A stretch of 64,000 nt of DNA, taken from contig NW_008709379.1 of assembly GCF_000327385.1 (NCBI RefSeq), positions 1,308,810 through 1,372,809 on the forward strand. The letters are read 5' to 3'. This document shows positions 12,960 through 26,207 of the stretch, piece after piece. The DNA comes from Lottia gigantea (lineage: Eukaryota > Mollusca > Gastropoda > Lottiidae). The stretch's first letter is position 1. Every line of letters begins with the position of its first letter. The notes beneath the pieces are model-generated. The model searched no databases and was not told the origin of the DNA. It saw nothing but the letters and a program-made list of their open reading frames with translations. The translations under genes were made by a program, and so were the position numbers.

Positions 12960-15900
12960 GACCTAGAATAAAATAATGACAGTAATAAAAGTGGAGGTTG
13001 AGTTGAAATGAGAATATAATGAGATTGGTAGTCAATAACAATCAGAGAGTACAATAATACTGATATCATGTAACTTTTAATTATAATAATACAACTTCAA
13101 TCAATCATTATCATTAAATCACCACCAGAATATTGATTATATATTGATTATCCTTTATATTTCCCTGCATATCAACCTGGATTTCAACTCACCTACATAT
13201 ATAACATCAGAAGTAAGAAAAACTATACTCTATTGAATAGTAACTTGTTACCTTCAACCACCCAAATATCTGTTGCATGTTAGGGCAAATTATAGCTGTC
13301 AATATCAAGCACACTCTACAAGAAGGGTATATTTTCACAGCCAAAAAATATCAAATAATTAAATAAATAACCATACAAGCAAGATAATTCCAGCAATCAA
13401 AAATCTCATCCAATGTATGACAAAATTGGGAGTAAAAGTAGTATGATAGTGGAGTTCTAAATTCAGAGTCAACAGGTTTTTCGAAAATAGTAAGCATGCT
13501 CTGTTTCGCGTGGGACACCCACCACTACTAGATAGGTCAAAATCATGAGATACAACCAGATCAATTCATGCCTGACAATTCAATATAATTCAATGTAGCT
13601 TAAAGCATCACTACTTCAATTCAATGTTGATTTACCAACAATGCACAATTTTGTATTCTATTTTTATGAAGAAGTCAAGAGGCAGTGCAGACCACTTACA
13701 AAATGTCAGAAATCCCAGAAATCATTTGTAGTAGGTTCTGAAGACATGACGAAGTGGATTGAAAATTAAAAAGTTTTGGCAAAGATTTTAAGCATCTGTC
13801 AACATGCTATTACATTGAAATATTACTGACAAGGAAAGACATTTGTAAAGAAAAAATGTAAAAATTTCTCAGAAATTTCTGTGATGACTATATTAGTTAA
13901 CAGTAATGATCATTATTCAGTTTTTTGTAAAGCAAATCTATCATTGTGAGATCTTATCGTAGAAAGTGCATTTTCAAACTTATAGTGTTTTAAGTCCTAG
14001 TTTTCTGCAGCTGTTTGGCTACTGAAGACGCAATGAAGGAAGTTAGTGGAGAAGCAAAGATTTTACGGACAGGGGGTAATCCAAGCACCAGAGCGACTCT
14101 TTGCAGATATCAGAGGGCGCTAGTTATGGTTGGGGTCAGGTGGGTCTCCCTCTGGAATTATTCTAAAGTGGAAAGCCATATCTAATATGATTTTGAAAGT
14201 GAAAGTAGAGTATATTTTTGCATCCTTTTTATTGTCTGCGGAGGACTGTAATACCCAAAAATTACTGCCTAAATAAGTTGGGACAAAAAACTCCATTTTC
14301 TTTTATTTTAAAATTTCAAAGTCAGTTCTTTAACCTATTCTACTTTTCTATAAATTTCCTTAGAAACCCAAGATCTTACTTCAGTAAGTTTTATGTTTGT
14401 TTACAAAAGCCCAGACTCTATTTTTTAAAGATTTGAAATGATGTTTAGAAAGTGAAAAGGAAACATTGAGTTGGAGTTGAATCGAGTATATTTTCTGGTA
14501 ATGATTATCTCAAATATTAAAAACTTCCTGTAGGGGATTATTACTACGTTAATTTTCTATCTTGACTAGAATTTATATTCTTAAAGAGACAGGAAGTTGT
14601 GGTTGCTATGTTGGTAGAAGCTCATTCCCTATTAACACTGACAGCCAGGAATATAACATGGCATATATATATTGAGATAATATCTTCGAGTTGGGTAGCC
14701 ACTCATCAGGTCAAAGGAGTTTGAATGAATTTAAAATCATATTCTTGTTTAGAATCCACATGACTGATGTTCCACAGTAGTTTCAGTTAGGAAAATAAGC
14801 CAAATAATTCAAAATTTATGCGGATAAACAGTAATATTCTCTTCAAAATTGAGTATTCTGATGTCCACTTCCATTATCGTTTTGTCTGGAATGTGTTCAT
14901 CATCATTCAAACAGCATCCCTTATCAATATTAAGATGGGACAGTTGTTCATCTTATCCAAATAGATTCATATGAGAGGAGGGGGTACTGATAAGGGAAAC
15001 ATTGCCAAAATATGTAATATAGTTTCAGATCTGTTGAAGAGACGAGATAGAAATTTGTTGTGCTTTTCTTTGATTAATACTTCAGGAATTCTTCCTCAAG
15101 ATTGTACCATCTTAACTAATAAAAACTATATTATGGTATAATCTAGACCACATGATTTTACAACAAAATATCACGACTGTATAATCAACTTATTATTAAA
15201 TATACTTAAAAAATAAATCATCTCATCTTTTGTAAGAGTCATATCTAAATTAAATAACCTCAATCTTGCTGATGTATTAACCAACCATACAAACTATTAT
15301 TTATAATAATATGGTGCTATGAAATAAATGAATAGCTTACAGAAATTACTGTTTTAACAATTTCTTAATGAAGTATCAACACAGTCTTAAGTTGGCATCT
15401 TTGTTGTCCTCATAGATTCTTTTCCAAATATAAAAAGCCTACCAGTTTTTGATAAAATTCCAAATTTTTAAACCATGTAAATAGTAAGACTGAAGGAAAA
15501 GATACAAAAAAACTGAAAATTGGAATCTATGGTGCAAATTAAAGCTATAAATGACCTTGGTTCAAAAAAAAAAAACCTCTTTACAATTCCTTTTACTTTT
15601 CAACAACCAACTTGCGAAAATAACTTAATGATTATTATGATATTTAGATGTATTTATAAGCTAAATAAACAACAAGATTCTAAGAAAATAAAAATCAATA
15701 TCAAATATAACAATAGGCCAGAGAAAGATAATAATCAGTGTGGAAAGATTTAAACAACTTGAAATAATTTGAAAAGTGTGAAAGAAAGGAGAAAGAAGTC
15801 TCACCATTCCTTACTCTATCATAATAATCAAGTTTTTAAAGGGATTATAAAGAACTAGGTTTCTTAAAATTTTCTATTATAGGGTACACTTGCACCAATT

Positions 15901-18900
15901 TGATTTTGTGTTCGACATTCTGTGGTTTTTGTTTAAAATTCAAGACAAGATAATGACATCACTATCATAATTGCCATTCAAGTAAAATGCAGTTTTTGCG
16001 ATAAAGACTTAATTTTTGGTCAAAGTATTATAGATTTACGGGCTCCACAGTCAAATAGGAAATCCAAAGGGTGCTTATCAATGCTATCAGTGTTCCCGAT
16101 ACACATACAAATACTAGAAAAAAAACTTTATATAATACTGGATCTTTAATCTGAATAAAGTAAAATTCAATAAATAAGTTAACAATAAGAAAGAAGGAAA
16201 TCTCAATATTGTTTATAACTTAACAATGACTTTATATGTTTTGATGTTGAAAACAATATTACTGGTCTATTGTAGTTAATACAGGTTCGAACCTGGGCAC
16301 AGTCTTGACACAGATTTATTCTGGAGGTACAGAAACATTCTCATAAATATAATTATTTTAAATATAGTTTTAATCAGATTATAGTATTTCTTCACATCTT
16401 GATTTTATGTGTGTATTATTCTGTGAATTAGGGCCTTGACTCCTTATTAGCAAAATTTGGACTAGAAAATCCCATGTGCTATGCCTTCGTGAATATATCA
16501 AAAATTTTTGATGAAATTGTCCCTCTGAACGCGCAAAAATGACAGACACTCAATAAAACTGATGTTCAAAGAAAATTAACAATAGCTTAGATAAACAGAC
16601 ATTGCTTTATAATTTCTTTGATCAATTTTCCGAATGGTTACAAATTACAAATATATCATATAATACTCAAAGTCCACAAAATAAAATATACCCTCTACAA
16701 ATTGTTGACAAAAATCACAAATCAGTTTTTGAAGGAAGATATTTAAAGTTGCTATATTAATAAGTAATTTGAAATATCAACAAATCACAGACAGTTACAA
16801 TAATATAATTGGTTCGTTTGAATATCTGATAATATTTGAAAATTAACTAAATATATTGATAGTAATAACAACTTTATAATACATGTCTGCCGGCTTCACA
16901 AGAGTAACACTGCACCCAAAATATATAGTATCTACTGCTTCAACAGAAAATATTCCAAGAATTCAAAATGCTAAATTAAATGGCCATGGCTGTTGCCAAA
17001 TGTGAGCATGGCTTGCAATCCTTGTAAAAAAATAAAAACTTAGTCAAATAATTCTAAGATTCTAAGATTTCATCATTGTTGGAAGTTTCATCTGCCAGTA
17101 ACTTTATACCAAATAAAGCTTCAGAAGTTTGGAAGTTTCTACTGCCAATAACCTGTACCTGACTTGGAAATTGTAGTTTTCTGAAAGACTGAAGCGTTCT
17201 TACAGTTTATAATTCAATCAATCTTAAAGCCAACCCTTTTACTTAATCGATTATTGATATATTTTTAATATGTGTCTATGCACATTTCCTGGTTCAAAGA
17301 AAAGCCTGATATTCCAAGACATCTGGCGCCATCATTGAACATTCAAGTAGGAATAGTAAAATTGATAGAACCCATTCATAAACTAATAGCGGAATAATTC
17401 GCAGGAAATTAAATGATGTACATGTACCCCATTAGGATAATTTCAATAGCAATACATTTAATACAGGATTTTCCATTAACTTTCTTAAACTTTGTCCCTC
17501 CTTTCAATTAACACTGAGGCCAAATTCAAACATCCGTCACTAAATGAAATTTGTACAAAAGTGATGGTGTCCAGTCAGCTAGCAGAATTTGTCTATTTCT
17601 ACGCAGGAATGTCCTACTTAAAGTTTTGTTTGATAAGCTCTATATAGTCAGACACATAAATTACATAGACAGAGGAGAAAGCTGACTCTATCAAAAACGC
17701 ATAACATATCTCTGAATATCTGAACCCCACCTGAATATTGCCTCCTCCATAACCTTAGTTTAGTTAAAGCCCTGAGAGTTGGCAAATCACTTGCTAGATA
17801 TTCTACATGTAGTGTTGTAATGTTTTTTACATAAATTGTCTACAGTCTTTTGGCATGCTTGTATGAAACTTGACCTAGTCACAATCTACTTCAAACCATC
17901 ATTGATTAAGGTCACACCCCTTGAAAACAAATTAGCATGAAGCTTATAAGTTCATAATATTTATGTTTTGGTACCTGCCTGCAACTGTAAGAAGGTGCAG
18001 AAGAGTAGGACGTAAAACTCCATTCATTTCATTTCATTTTGCAACTGTAAGAGAACTGTATGGAAATTCCATAGCATACAAATTGAAAGCATGGTGCACA
18101 TGTAGCAAGTTGAACCTATTGCCATTAGAGCCATGTCCAACCATACTGATGTAAAATGTCTCAAAAATTCTATAATATCAATTCTCTAAGAGCCATATTT
18201 TATTGACATGACATGACAGTAAAGAGTTCAGGAACCAGATAGAATCATCTAGCATGAGTACTTTGAGTAATTGATTCACTGATTGAATCAGGGCTTTTGT
18301 TTTGCTACATATTAACCAGTCATGTATGGCTAGAGAGTGAAGAGTTCATGAACCAGATTGGCATTACTTTTTTTTTTTAAATGCCAACAAATACCTTGTT
18401 TCTTTGGCTTTTCAATCTATTATATATCAAAACTGTTACATTTCAGACTTTAAAACGTTTGACAGATCAAAATCTCTTGCCAGATTTGACTTTTGGACAT
18501 TTGTAGATAACCCTCTTAAAGACACTGTACACTGTCAATTTACATGAAGACAAGCATATCAAATAACTCAGTGTTAAGAAAAAGGAAATAACAATATGAT
18601 AAGACATAATTATTATCTTACTGATTACATTTCTTAATTATCTTCTATTTACTTGTATAGTTATAGTGATGTTAGTAGTAAATCATTTAGACTCCAGTTA
18701 CTTTCTTTTTTCCATACTGACATAAAATAAAGTGTTTGGTAACTGAATTGAATTATAGTGATGTTAGTAATAAATCATTTAGATTAATAAGAGAACAGTG
18801 TGGCTCTGTAAGTTGTTTGCCTGCTTATAAACCTAGAGGTCCTAGATGTATTTTCAAGTTTCTAGTTATTTGAATGGGACTATAGTTGAAGTGAATACTG

Positions 18901-21900
18901 TTTTGAGTAATTTTAGATATCCTACAATAAGATATTTTTTTAATAATATAGTGTTTGTATGTGTATGTCATTATGAACAAGTTTTCCACAATCCAATGGT
19001 TTTCGACAATTGCATCTTATGTTATCAAAACCAAGGCAATATTAGCTGTGGGCCTACAAACCAGAAATATTAACTGGGGAATTTGATAAAGATCTTCATG
19101 TAAAAGCTCTAGTTTGTCTTTCATTCTATATTTATCATATTTCACTGAGTATTCTATTCTAGAACAGAGTCTTGTTACAGTTACATAAAACTTGATAAAA
19201 TAGAATAAAGAAAGTTAGTCAACCAACTCAAGAGATAAAATATCAAACCGTATTTTTGTCGATGGCAACAAAAGAATGTTTGGCCCTTAAAAATCTGACA
19301 CGTTTTGACTAAACGCTAGATACATGTGAGAAATCTCAAAGTCCAAGTAATTCTTAGTTTTAAAAAACTTTATCGATAAACTTGCTTTAAATTATAAATT
19401 CAAGTTCAAAAACTATATTTGAGCTATACTACATTGTGTCTCTAGTCAGACAATGCCTGCTGGCAGAGATATAAGGGCCAAAATCAGTAAGAGTGGTGGA
19501 AGGAATTGGTGTTGAATGCCTGCATGATAACAAATCTCTTATGTTTTGGGAAGAGAAATATTGTCTTGAAAATAACATTGATTGGTTGCATATTGATGCC
19601 CACCCTACAACTGTAAAGCCCTACTATATTCAGCTTTAATCCAAGCTTTAAGTCAAGAAATATCCATTCTCCATTCTTGATCATAACATTTCATTTATCT
19701 AAAATAAAAAAATCTAGATTAATCTATTGATCGATGATAGAAAGAACTGAACTTGAAAATTGACAATCATTTTATAAAATAACTCCAGGCATCTTTATGA
19801 GAACTAATGTCGAATAATTTCAGTTTATTTAATCAAATTGCTATGTAAATATAAATCAACAAAACTTAGTTTAAATATGTTTCCATTTTCTTTCTGAACA
19901 GAATTGAAGATGGATAAATTCGTAACTTGTTTTAAGATTGAAGATTTTTAAAAGTAGGTCTCTAATATATGAATGTGGAAGGGGTGATTTAACATTTTTT
20001 TTTCAGAGATATCTTGAACAATGTCATCAACAGGAAAATCTATCAATTCTAATTTCCTCCACTTTGTAACATTGTGGCCAACAGATTTGGACTCAATTTG
20101 ATCAAAACCAACACCAACAACCACCTATTTTACATGATAATGCCTTAAAGTAAATATATAAATATGAAATATAAAGTTTAGAGCTCCTGTCAGACCCACC
20201 ACATAGTAAAGGCGCAAATAGACGAGGGACAGTGTCCGATGCGGTGTATGGTGCGAATTAACAATACAAATGGAAATAGATGAAGTAAACACAAGAGATA
20301 CAGGTCCAGGCACGGTGCCGACACGATTCGTATCTATCATTTTCTACTGTATTGATAATCCAGCACCATACACCACACCGGACACCATACCTTGTCTATA
20401 TGTACCCTAACTCAGAAAGTTAGACAGCTGCTCACGAACACAGGGGTCTGGACTGAGATTCTTTCATAAGTTCATGGTACTTTTGTACTTTCCTATATTA
20501 GAAAGTTTGACAGTTTCTTGTTTACAGATGTACTTTCCGGTGCTTACTTCCCCTGAGTCAGTGATGTCTGACACGTTTGGCAAATTCACTCAACTCACAA
20601 ATGTCTGTTTAAAATCATAGTACATGTATATATAATAAATTTCATCTATAATCTATTCAGTCTATCTATTAACTGGGTCAGACATGTTGAATACAATATG
20701 CAATATTTAAAATAGATAATATCATGAATTACCTTGAATTATTTTAAAACAACTGTTGACCTTGTACTTCAACTCTTTTATTCTAAAGTAACCTAACAAC
20801 CAGCATTGAAAGGCAGGTCTAAACAGCATATAATAAACACTAAAGCTAAGGCAATTTCTGGTACAAAGCTGAAGAAGTTTGATATCTACTGACAGTTCAA
20901 ATTAAAAAATAATACTTAGTTTATGCCCTTGAATCAGTCAAATTTCCCTAATGGACACACTGTATGGTATTGGCCATCTTCATCATATCTATATGGAAGA
21001 GAGAAATAGGGCGTAAAAAACTCTATTTTATTTCACTTTATTTCAAAAAGCTTACAAGTAAGATATTTCATTAGTGTAATATTTTTACTCCCATTCCTTA
21101 TGTGGATTTTATCAAATTTTGTTACAACCATGAATAAATCTTTGAAATACAGCCAATATAATCAATTTATTAGAAAGACATGACTGGCAAGTCTAGCCAA
21201 CTCAGCATCCCTGATTCAGCACGTCATGTGAAGTAAAGAATAATCCGATTAGAATTGTAAAGTATCACAAAGCTAAAGAGATGATAATGAGACTTTTAAG
21301 CTGCTTATTTCTATATAATATAGTCTTAATAGACTCAACTAGCTAGGATGAAATATAATGGAGTATTACACCCTTCATGATGAGTTATATTCTACTTTTC
21401 TACAACTTTTAGGGCCAATGAATTCCTCAAGTGCCATGATACATGAAATTAGGGAAAATTTATTTACTAAATGACATAAAAATGAATGGAGTTTTATATG
21501 CTAATGAATGAAGACTGGCAATGCAGTTTGCAGGGTTATTTTGCAAGGTAAGACAGCTGTGTGGACCCAATTACCTTCAGTCCATTGTCTCATCCAAAAA
21601 AACTTTTTATACCAGCGTCTCTGATTAACTGTATCATTGAGAGAAAGAAACAGGGTTAAAAAATCTGAAGATATCTTAGAGTAGAAAGTTTAAGACTTCT
21701 TACACCCTGCTGTTCTGTGACATTTTTTTCAGTCACAAACTCTAACAAATTCACAGTGTGACAAAATGACCATGAAATTGATGTCTAGACCGACACTGTC
21801 ATCACCTATTTTACCCATTGTTTACATTTGGCTTATAAATCTACCTTTAATAGTATATACTAGTCTATCCTAACATTAGTCATATGAAGCTAATAGTTGG

Positions 21901-21950
21901 TATACAGGGCTTAAAATTTAAACTACTTATATGTATTTTCATACTAATGT
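12960..21950. other. Gene-free stretch with scattered repeat fragments
   Basis: No convincing exon. It holds diverged family A fragments at about 13990-14130 (+), 17985-18042 (-), 20998-21046 (-) and 21395-21660 (+). Family B copies are at 15515-15600, 15835-15935 (-) and 16030-16130. A partial duplication containing atagtgatgttagta lies at about 18661-18790, and a hairpin at 20218-20400. This could be intergenic or intronic. Confidence 0.55.
20218..20400. repeat. Inverted repeat, MITE-like
   Basis: The left arm 20218-20260 (core gcggtgtatggtgcg) pairs with the right arm 20355-20400 (core caccatacaccacaccgg). The stem is about 42 bp with several mismatches and the loop about 95 bp. Local GC is higher than the surroundings, as expected for an inserted element. 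Confidence 0.65.
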
Positions 21951-21959
21951 GATAAGGGG

Positions 21960-22095
21960 TTGAAAAAGGACAATGGACCGACTTACAGATTCACTGACAG
22001 TGGCATCAGAATAATTCTAACCTTGACGAGGATTCGAACCCATGGCACCTTATGGTCTACCAACTTGCTACCAACTGAGCCAGGATGAACAAAAC
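21960..22095 (-). mobile_element. tRNA-derived SINE head
   Basis: Read on the - strand, 22095-22025 shows a tRNA-like box A (tggctcagttggtag) and, about 25 bp on, a box B (gggttcgaatcc), the two internal RNA polymerase III promoter elements. The stretch does not fold as a normal tRNA and continues into unrelated sequence (about 22020-21960). A tRNA-derived SINE therefore fits better than a functional tRNA gene. Confidence 0.65.
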
Positions 22096-22099
22096 TTAA

Positions 22100-25000
22100 G
22101 TTATAGCAAGCTAGAAGGGAGGTTATATAGGTACTATCTTGACTATAAGATGGGTACAGTACCCCAGAAAGAAAGGTTGTCAACTCATAGGTTTTGCAAT
22201 ACAAAATATCTGATATGTATTTAGCCTAATCATGACCTGGAACCAAACAGATGACAAAGATAGGCTAGTCAGGAAATACCAAATGTAATTGAATAAACAC
22301 AATCTTTTAAAAACTAAAAATATTTCTGATCAGGAAATACTCTGCCATTTTAAGCATGATTCAGATTTATTTTAACTTTAGAGAAATACTATATCTGTTT
22401 TTATTTTGATAGAGAAACTTCTCTAAATTTCGGTTTTTCTAATTTTCTGCTTTTCTAGTATCTATAGATATACTGAAAATAGAATGTATTATGGAGAAAT
22501 AGAGATGGACTGAGCTTTTACCCAACAAAATTATAGATATGCAAATATATAACTGAAGTCAAAAGTATGCCCTGAATCTAGATCATAAAATGATCAAATG
22601 AAACCCTAAAAAAAATAAACTAAACCCCTGTTTTAAATTAGATGATACAGGTATATGACTCTAGATATCTGATATCAAAACTCAAAACAGGTAATAAATA
22701 AAGGTAGCTGTATAAACTGAATAACAACAATAATAGGACAATGATTATAATAAACCATCTGTACATATATCAACTAGACCATGACAATATACAGAAGGCT
22801 ATAAACTCCAGTTAATATGCATACAGCACTCAATACCCCTCATATAATAACACAATAAACTTGTCATATATGCAAAAAATCCAGTATTGTGTAGCGCGAA
22901 ATTCGCTGAATATTACCTATAGCCTTTGAAAATGCTGATGTAATGGTTTTAATCAAGTATTTTTGGTCTTATAGGAGCCATAATGGCAAACGAAAGATTG
23001 CAATATGCATACATAGCTAGAATACTTTTCAAATCCCTTATGTAGAACACAGATTTAAAAGTTCATTTATTTCATCCTTTTGTGATCAAGAAATCTCTTT
23101 ACAAATGATGAAAAAATGATCACATATCTCAGATACAAAATGTTTGTTTTTTAGGGTGGAAAAAGGTTTTTCCAAATCTGAAGCATCATGACTAAGATTA
23201 ATCACATAATTCACCCATAAAAAACCTTTTTTACTAGACAACTAATAACAGAATGAACCTAATGAAATTATCAACTGACAATGAAACCCCTATTATGTGA
23301 TTAGATAACACCTTTCATCTCACTGTCAGCCCCTAATAAACTAAACAAAGGATTTACTATCACTCCTATCAGAAAGGGATTTGATATGATTACCTTAAAG
23401 GACTTGCAAAAGGAGATAGCTATGTCATAAACGTTTAGTTAGAGTGGACTCACAGATGTCTGATTGAAAATTGAAATGTTGCAAATCAATGCTGTCAAAA
23501 TCCCTGATTTACATATAGTTTATAAAAAAACCTTTTTACAATTCATTAAATGGATTGCGCATTGATTGGGCTTAATTTCAAATCCAATCAAATTTTATAT
23601 TTTCATCATCCGTATTGTATAACTTATTACTATAAAAAATTCATAAACTTGTAACATGTAGAAACATTTTTAATTGCATTTAAATTACACTATCTCATGC
23701 CCTATTATATAGAACCTAACTTGCAAAGTCTACATAAAAAAAATTCTTGGTGTTGGGCTTCATTAGGTTTCTTTAACTACTCCATTGGTTACGAATAAAG
23801 TCTTTGAATGGCATTTAGCAATTGTGAGTATACAGCTTTATGGAACAACTTTAACCAGTGAATGTTGTTCCATAAAGCTGTGTCTATATACTCCATTGGT
23901 TCTTCTAAAACTTTAAACTGCTCTATTAGTATTAGAATGTATTTGATATTTCTCTCAGCTCTATCAGTGCAGAAAGGGTTCTATCTGCTCTATCAGTATA
24001 TAAAAGGTTTAAAGCTGACCCCTGTAATATAACCTGTGAAATTTAACAGGGTTTAGGGTTTTAGTAACAGTATCTTTAGCGCAGGCGAGATAATGGTTTA
24101 AAGGAGGCCTACCACATGGTTTATTTCTGACTTGGAAATTAGGGAGAATTGATCTCTCGCCGTCATATTTTTTGGGAGTCTTTTATAAGAGAAAATTTCT
24201 TATTCTTCATAAGGAATAGGATTGCACAGTACATAACAAGTTTGGCTTCTGTTGTCATGTATAGGTGATACAGAGCTGCGGAAACTAATTTTCTTTGCCA
24301 GGAAAAATAATTCCTGATGCAAAAGGCCAGTGTTTATTGTCCATTTTTTTCTCCAACCTCTTTATTAGACAACTAAGACATGTTCCTCACTATTTCATAT
24401 CCAATCACGCTTGACTTTTCAATTTGAGACACTTTTAAAACAAATATGGTGTGTAACTTGTGGATATACCAAAATGAAACACATCAGTTTCTCTGTGGGA
24501 CAGGCTCTTTTACTACAGGTGAGATGCTGTGGTTTGATGAGATATAATCCACTTATCACACAAAAAATAATTCACACCTGGATTGATATATAGTCTGACA
24601 GTTGATGATAGTGAGTTAAAAACAAAAATACTATCAAAAACACCAGCCATGGTATCAAAATTCGTTTAAAACATTTACACCTGGACTAACTGTAGTTGAC
24701 GATATTTAACTTCAAACAAATATGATTATCGAAAACACAGGCCATGGCGTCAAAATTCATTTAAGACAGATAAATAAAACTCACACCTGTGTTAATATCT
24801 AATGACTATAATTGACAATGAAGCAGTCAGGGGAAAGAATTGTTCATAAAATCAGAATTATTCTCAAATAAAACGGACATAAAAAATTGTATTACAATTC
24901 ACACCTGGGTATGTTAGCTAGTCTGCTTATAGGTCCTACAAGGTTTTTACACAGCTTGTTAATATTTTTTTGATTTCTGGCCTGTATTAATATAGAGCAG

Positions 25001-25600
25001 ACCTGAAATATACCAGTATATGTATTGAGTTTTATTCTGAAAGAAAACATGTGCTAGGTAATTGTTAGGTTTATGAAATTTAAGTGTAAAATATATATCT
25101 AATATATAACCTTAAAGATGTGAAAGTTACCACTTATGAAAGTTAAGCTGCCCTATTGTCAACTAATGTATTACAGTGCTGTATATTGGTACATACTGAT
25201 GTAAAGTATTGAAGTTATATTGTAGTGAGTCTATTAAAGGGAATGATACGCTATCTGTATAAAACTGCAACAGTTTGCTTTATACTAAATTGAGCCCATA
25301 GCTCAGAGACAGGATATATATTTCCACAATTTTAAAATAAAAAGAAGTCTTTATAGATAAGTAGTGGTATTTTACTGTATGTACTAGTCATGGTATCAAT
25401 TTGTATTGGCCTATTGTTACGTCACCTATATAAACCTTAATTTCTAAATCAGATTTATCGTGATTTATTAAAACCATGAACAAGTTTTTTCTCATGAAAA
25501 GAATTAAAACAAGATCCAAAGATGAAATAGGTATCTTTTCAATATTGTCATGTAAATTCTAACAACAGCTTGATTGTAAAGTGATATATTGTATTTTGAG
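22100..25600. other. Gene-free stretch upstream of THUMPD3
   Basis: AT-rich. It holds a family B copy (23450-23550), a hairpin element with flanking direct repeats (23779-23901), and a ttaaagggaatgatacgc start near 25235 like those of family C. No exon recognised. Confidence 0.5.
23826..23888. repeat. Hairpin element flanked by 12-bp direct repeats
   Basis: A perfect 17-bp stem, cagctttatggaacaac at 23833-23849 against its complement at 23864-23880, with a 14-nt loop. The 12-mer actccattggtt occurs on both sides (23779-23790 and 23890-23901), like a target-site duplication set slightly outside the hairpin. Confidence 0.75.
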
Positions 25601-25750
25601 TATAAATTCTGGTTTAATGGTTTGCATGACAAATACTGTTTCCTTTTAAATTTTAATGACATGTAGTTAATGATACTAAGTAATTAAAGCTGAAACTCGA
25701 AATGGCAGTGATGACATATAACAGTGACAACAGTGACAAATGACACTTAC

Positions 25751-25904
25751 CTGTCAAACTTCTTAACTTTTCAATAATAATCCTTTCTTTCTCATTATTA
25801 TTTTCATATTTCTTTTTAGTTATCAAAAGATATCCCGTATAACACGTTATCACACAATATACACTCAAAATTGAGTAAGCTACCTTTCTCAGGGTTACCC
25901 TCAT
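25751..25904 (-). CDS. Possible first coding exon of a small single-pass membrane protein (partial)
   Basis: On the - strand an ATG at 25904 (context gaaaATGA) opens a 51-codon stretch beginning MRVTLRKVAYSILSVYCVI. It has a hydrophobic segment of about 20 residues followed by a charged KKKYENNNEKERIIIEKLR helix, and runs into a good donor, CAG|gtaagt, at 25750. This resembles small mitochondrial inner-membrane assembly factors (N-terminal basic residues, one membrane span, charged helix), but I cannot assign a family. The start lies about 300 bp from the THUMPD3 start in divergent orientation, consistent with a shared promoter. No following exon was identified, so it may be a chance frame. 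Confidence 0.35.
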
Positions 25905-26196
25905 TTTCCTCACTGACACTGACAGTGCATTACAACTGCCCCATACTGATATTGCCCGGTAAATACCGTTATATTCATCTCCTCGTGACACAGTTTACAA
26001 CAGGTGCCCGCCTCCAATCTCTTATTACTACATTGATGACTGTTTAAAAACTTCCCATTCACAATAATAAAGTGAATCCGATCGAAATATCCACATAAGA
26101 TAGAATGTGTTCGCCCTTTACTAACTTCAACCTGGAAGTTCTTATTGCTAACCATCCATCATGTCACATGACCTGCACGCAGATAACTCACATTTC

Positions 26197-26207
26197 AAGA
26201 TGGCGGC
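26197..26207 (+). promoter_or_regulatory. YY1-like AAGATGGCGGC motif over the THUMPD3 start codon
   Basis: AAGATGGCGGC matches the known YY1 core (AANATGGCGGC) and also gives a strong Kozak context (A at -3, G at +4). It supports 26200 over the upstream in-frame ATG at 26161 as the start of translation. Confidence 0.55.

Noticed and set aside
12777-12971. Ser-Phe-Ile-His repeat protein
   Set aside because: By-product of the (ATTC)n microsatellite.
16280-16320. Second tRNA-like box B (ggttcgaacctgg)
   Set aside because: No box A at the right spacing on either strand; probably chance or a very old fragment.
22020-22095. Functional tRNA gene
   Set aside because: Box A and box B are present, but no proper cloverleaf or acceptor stem is apparent; a SINE fits better.
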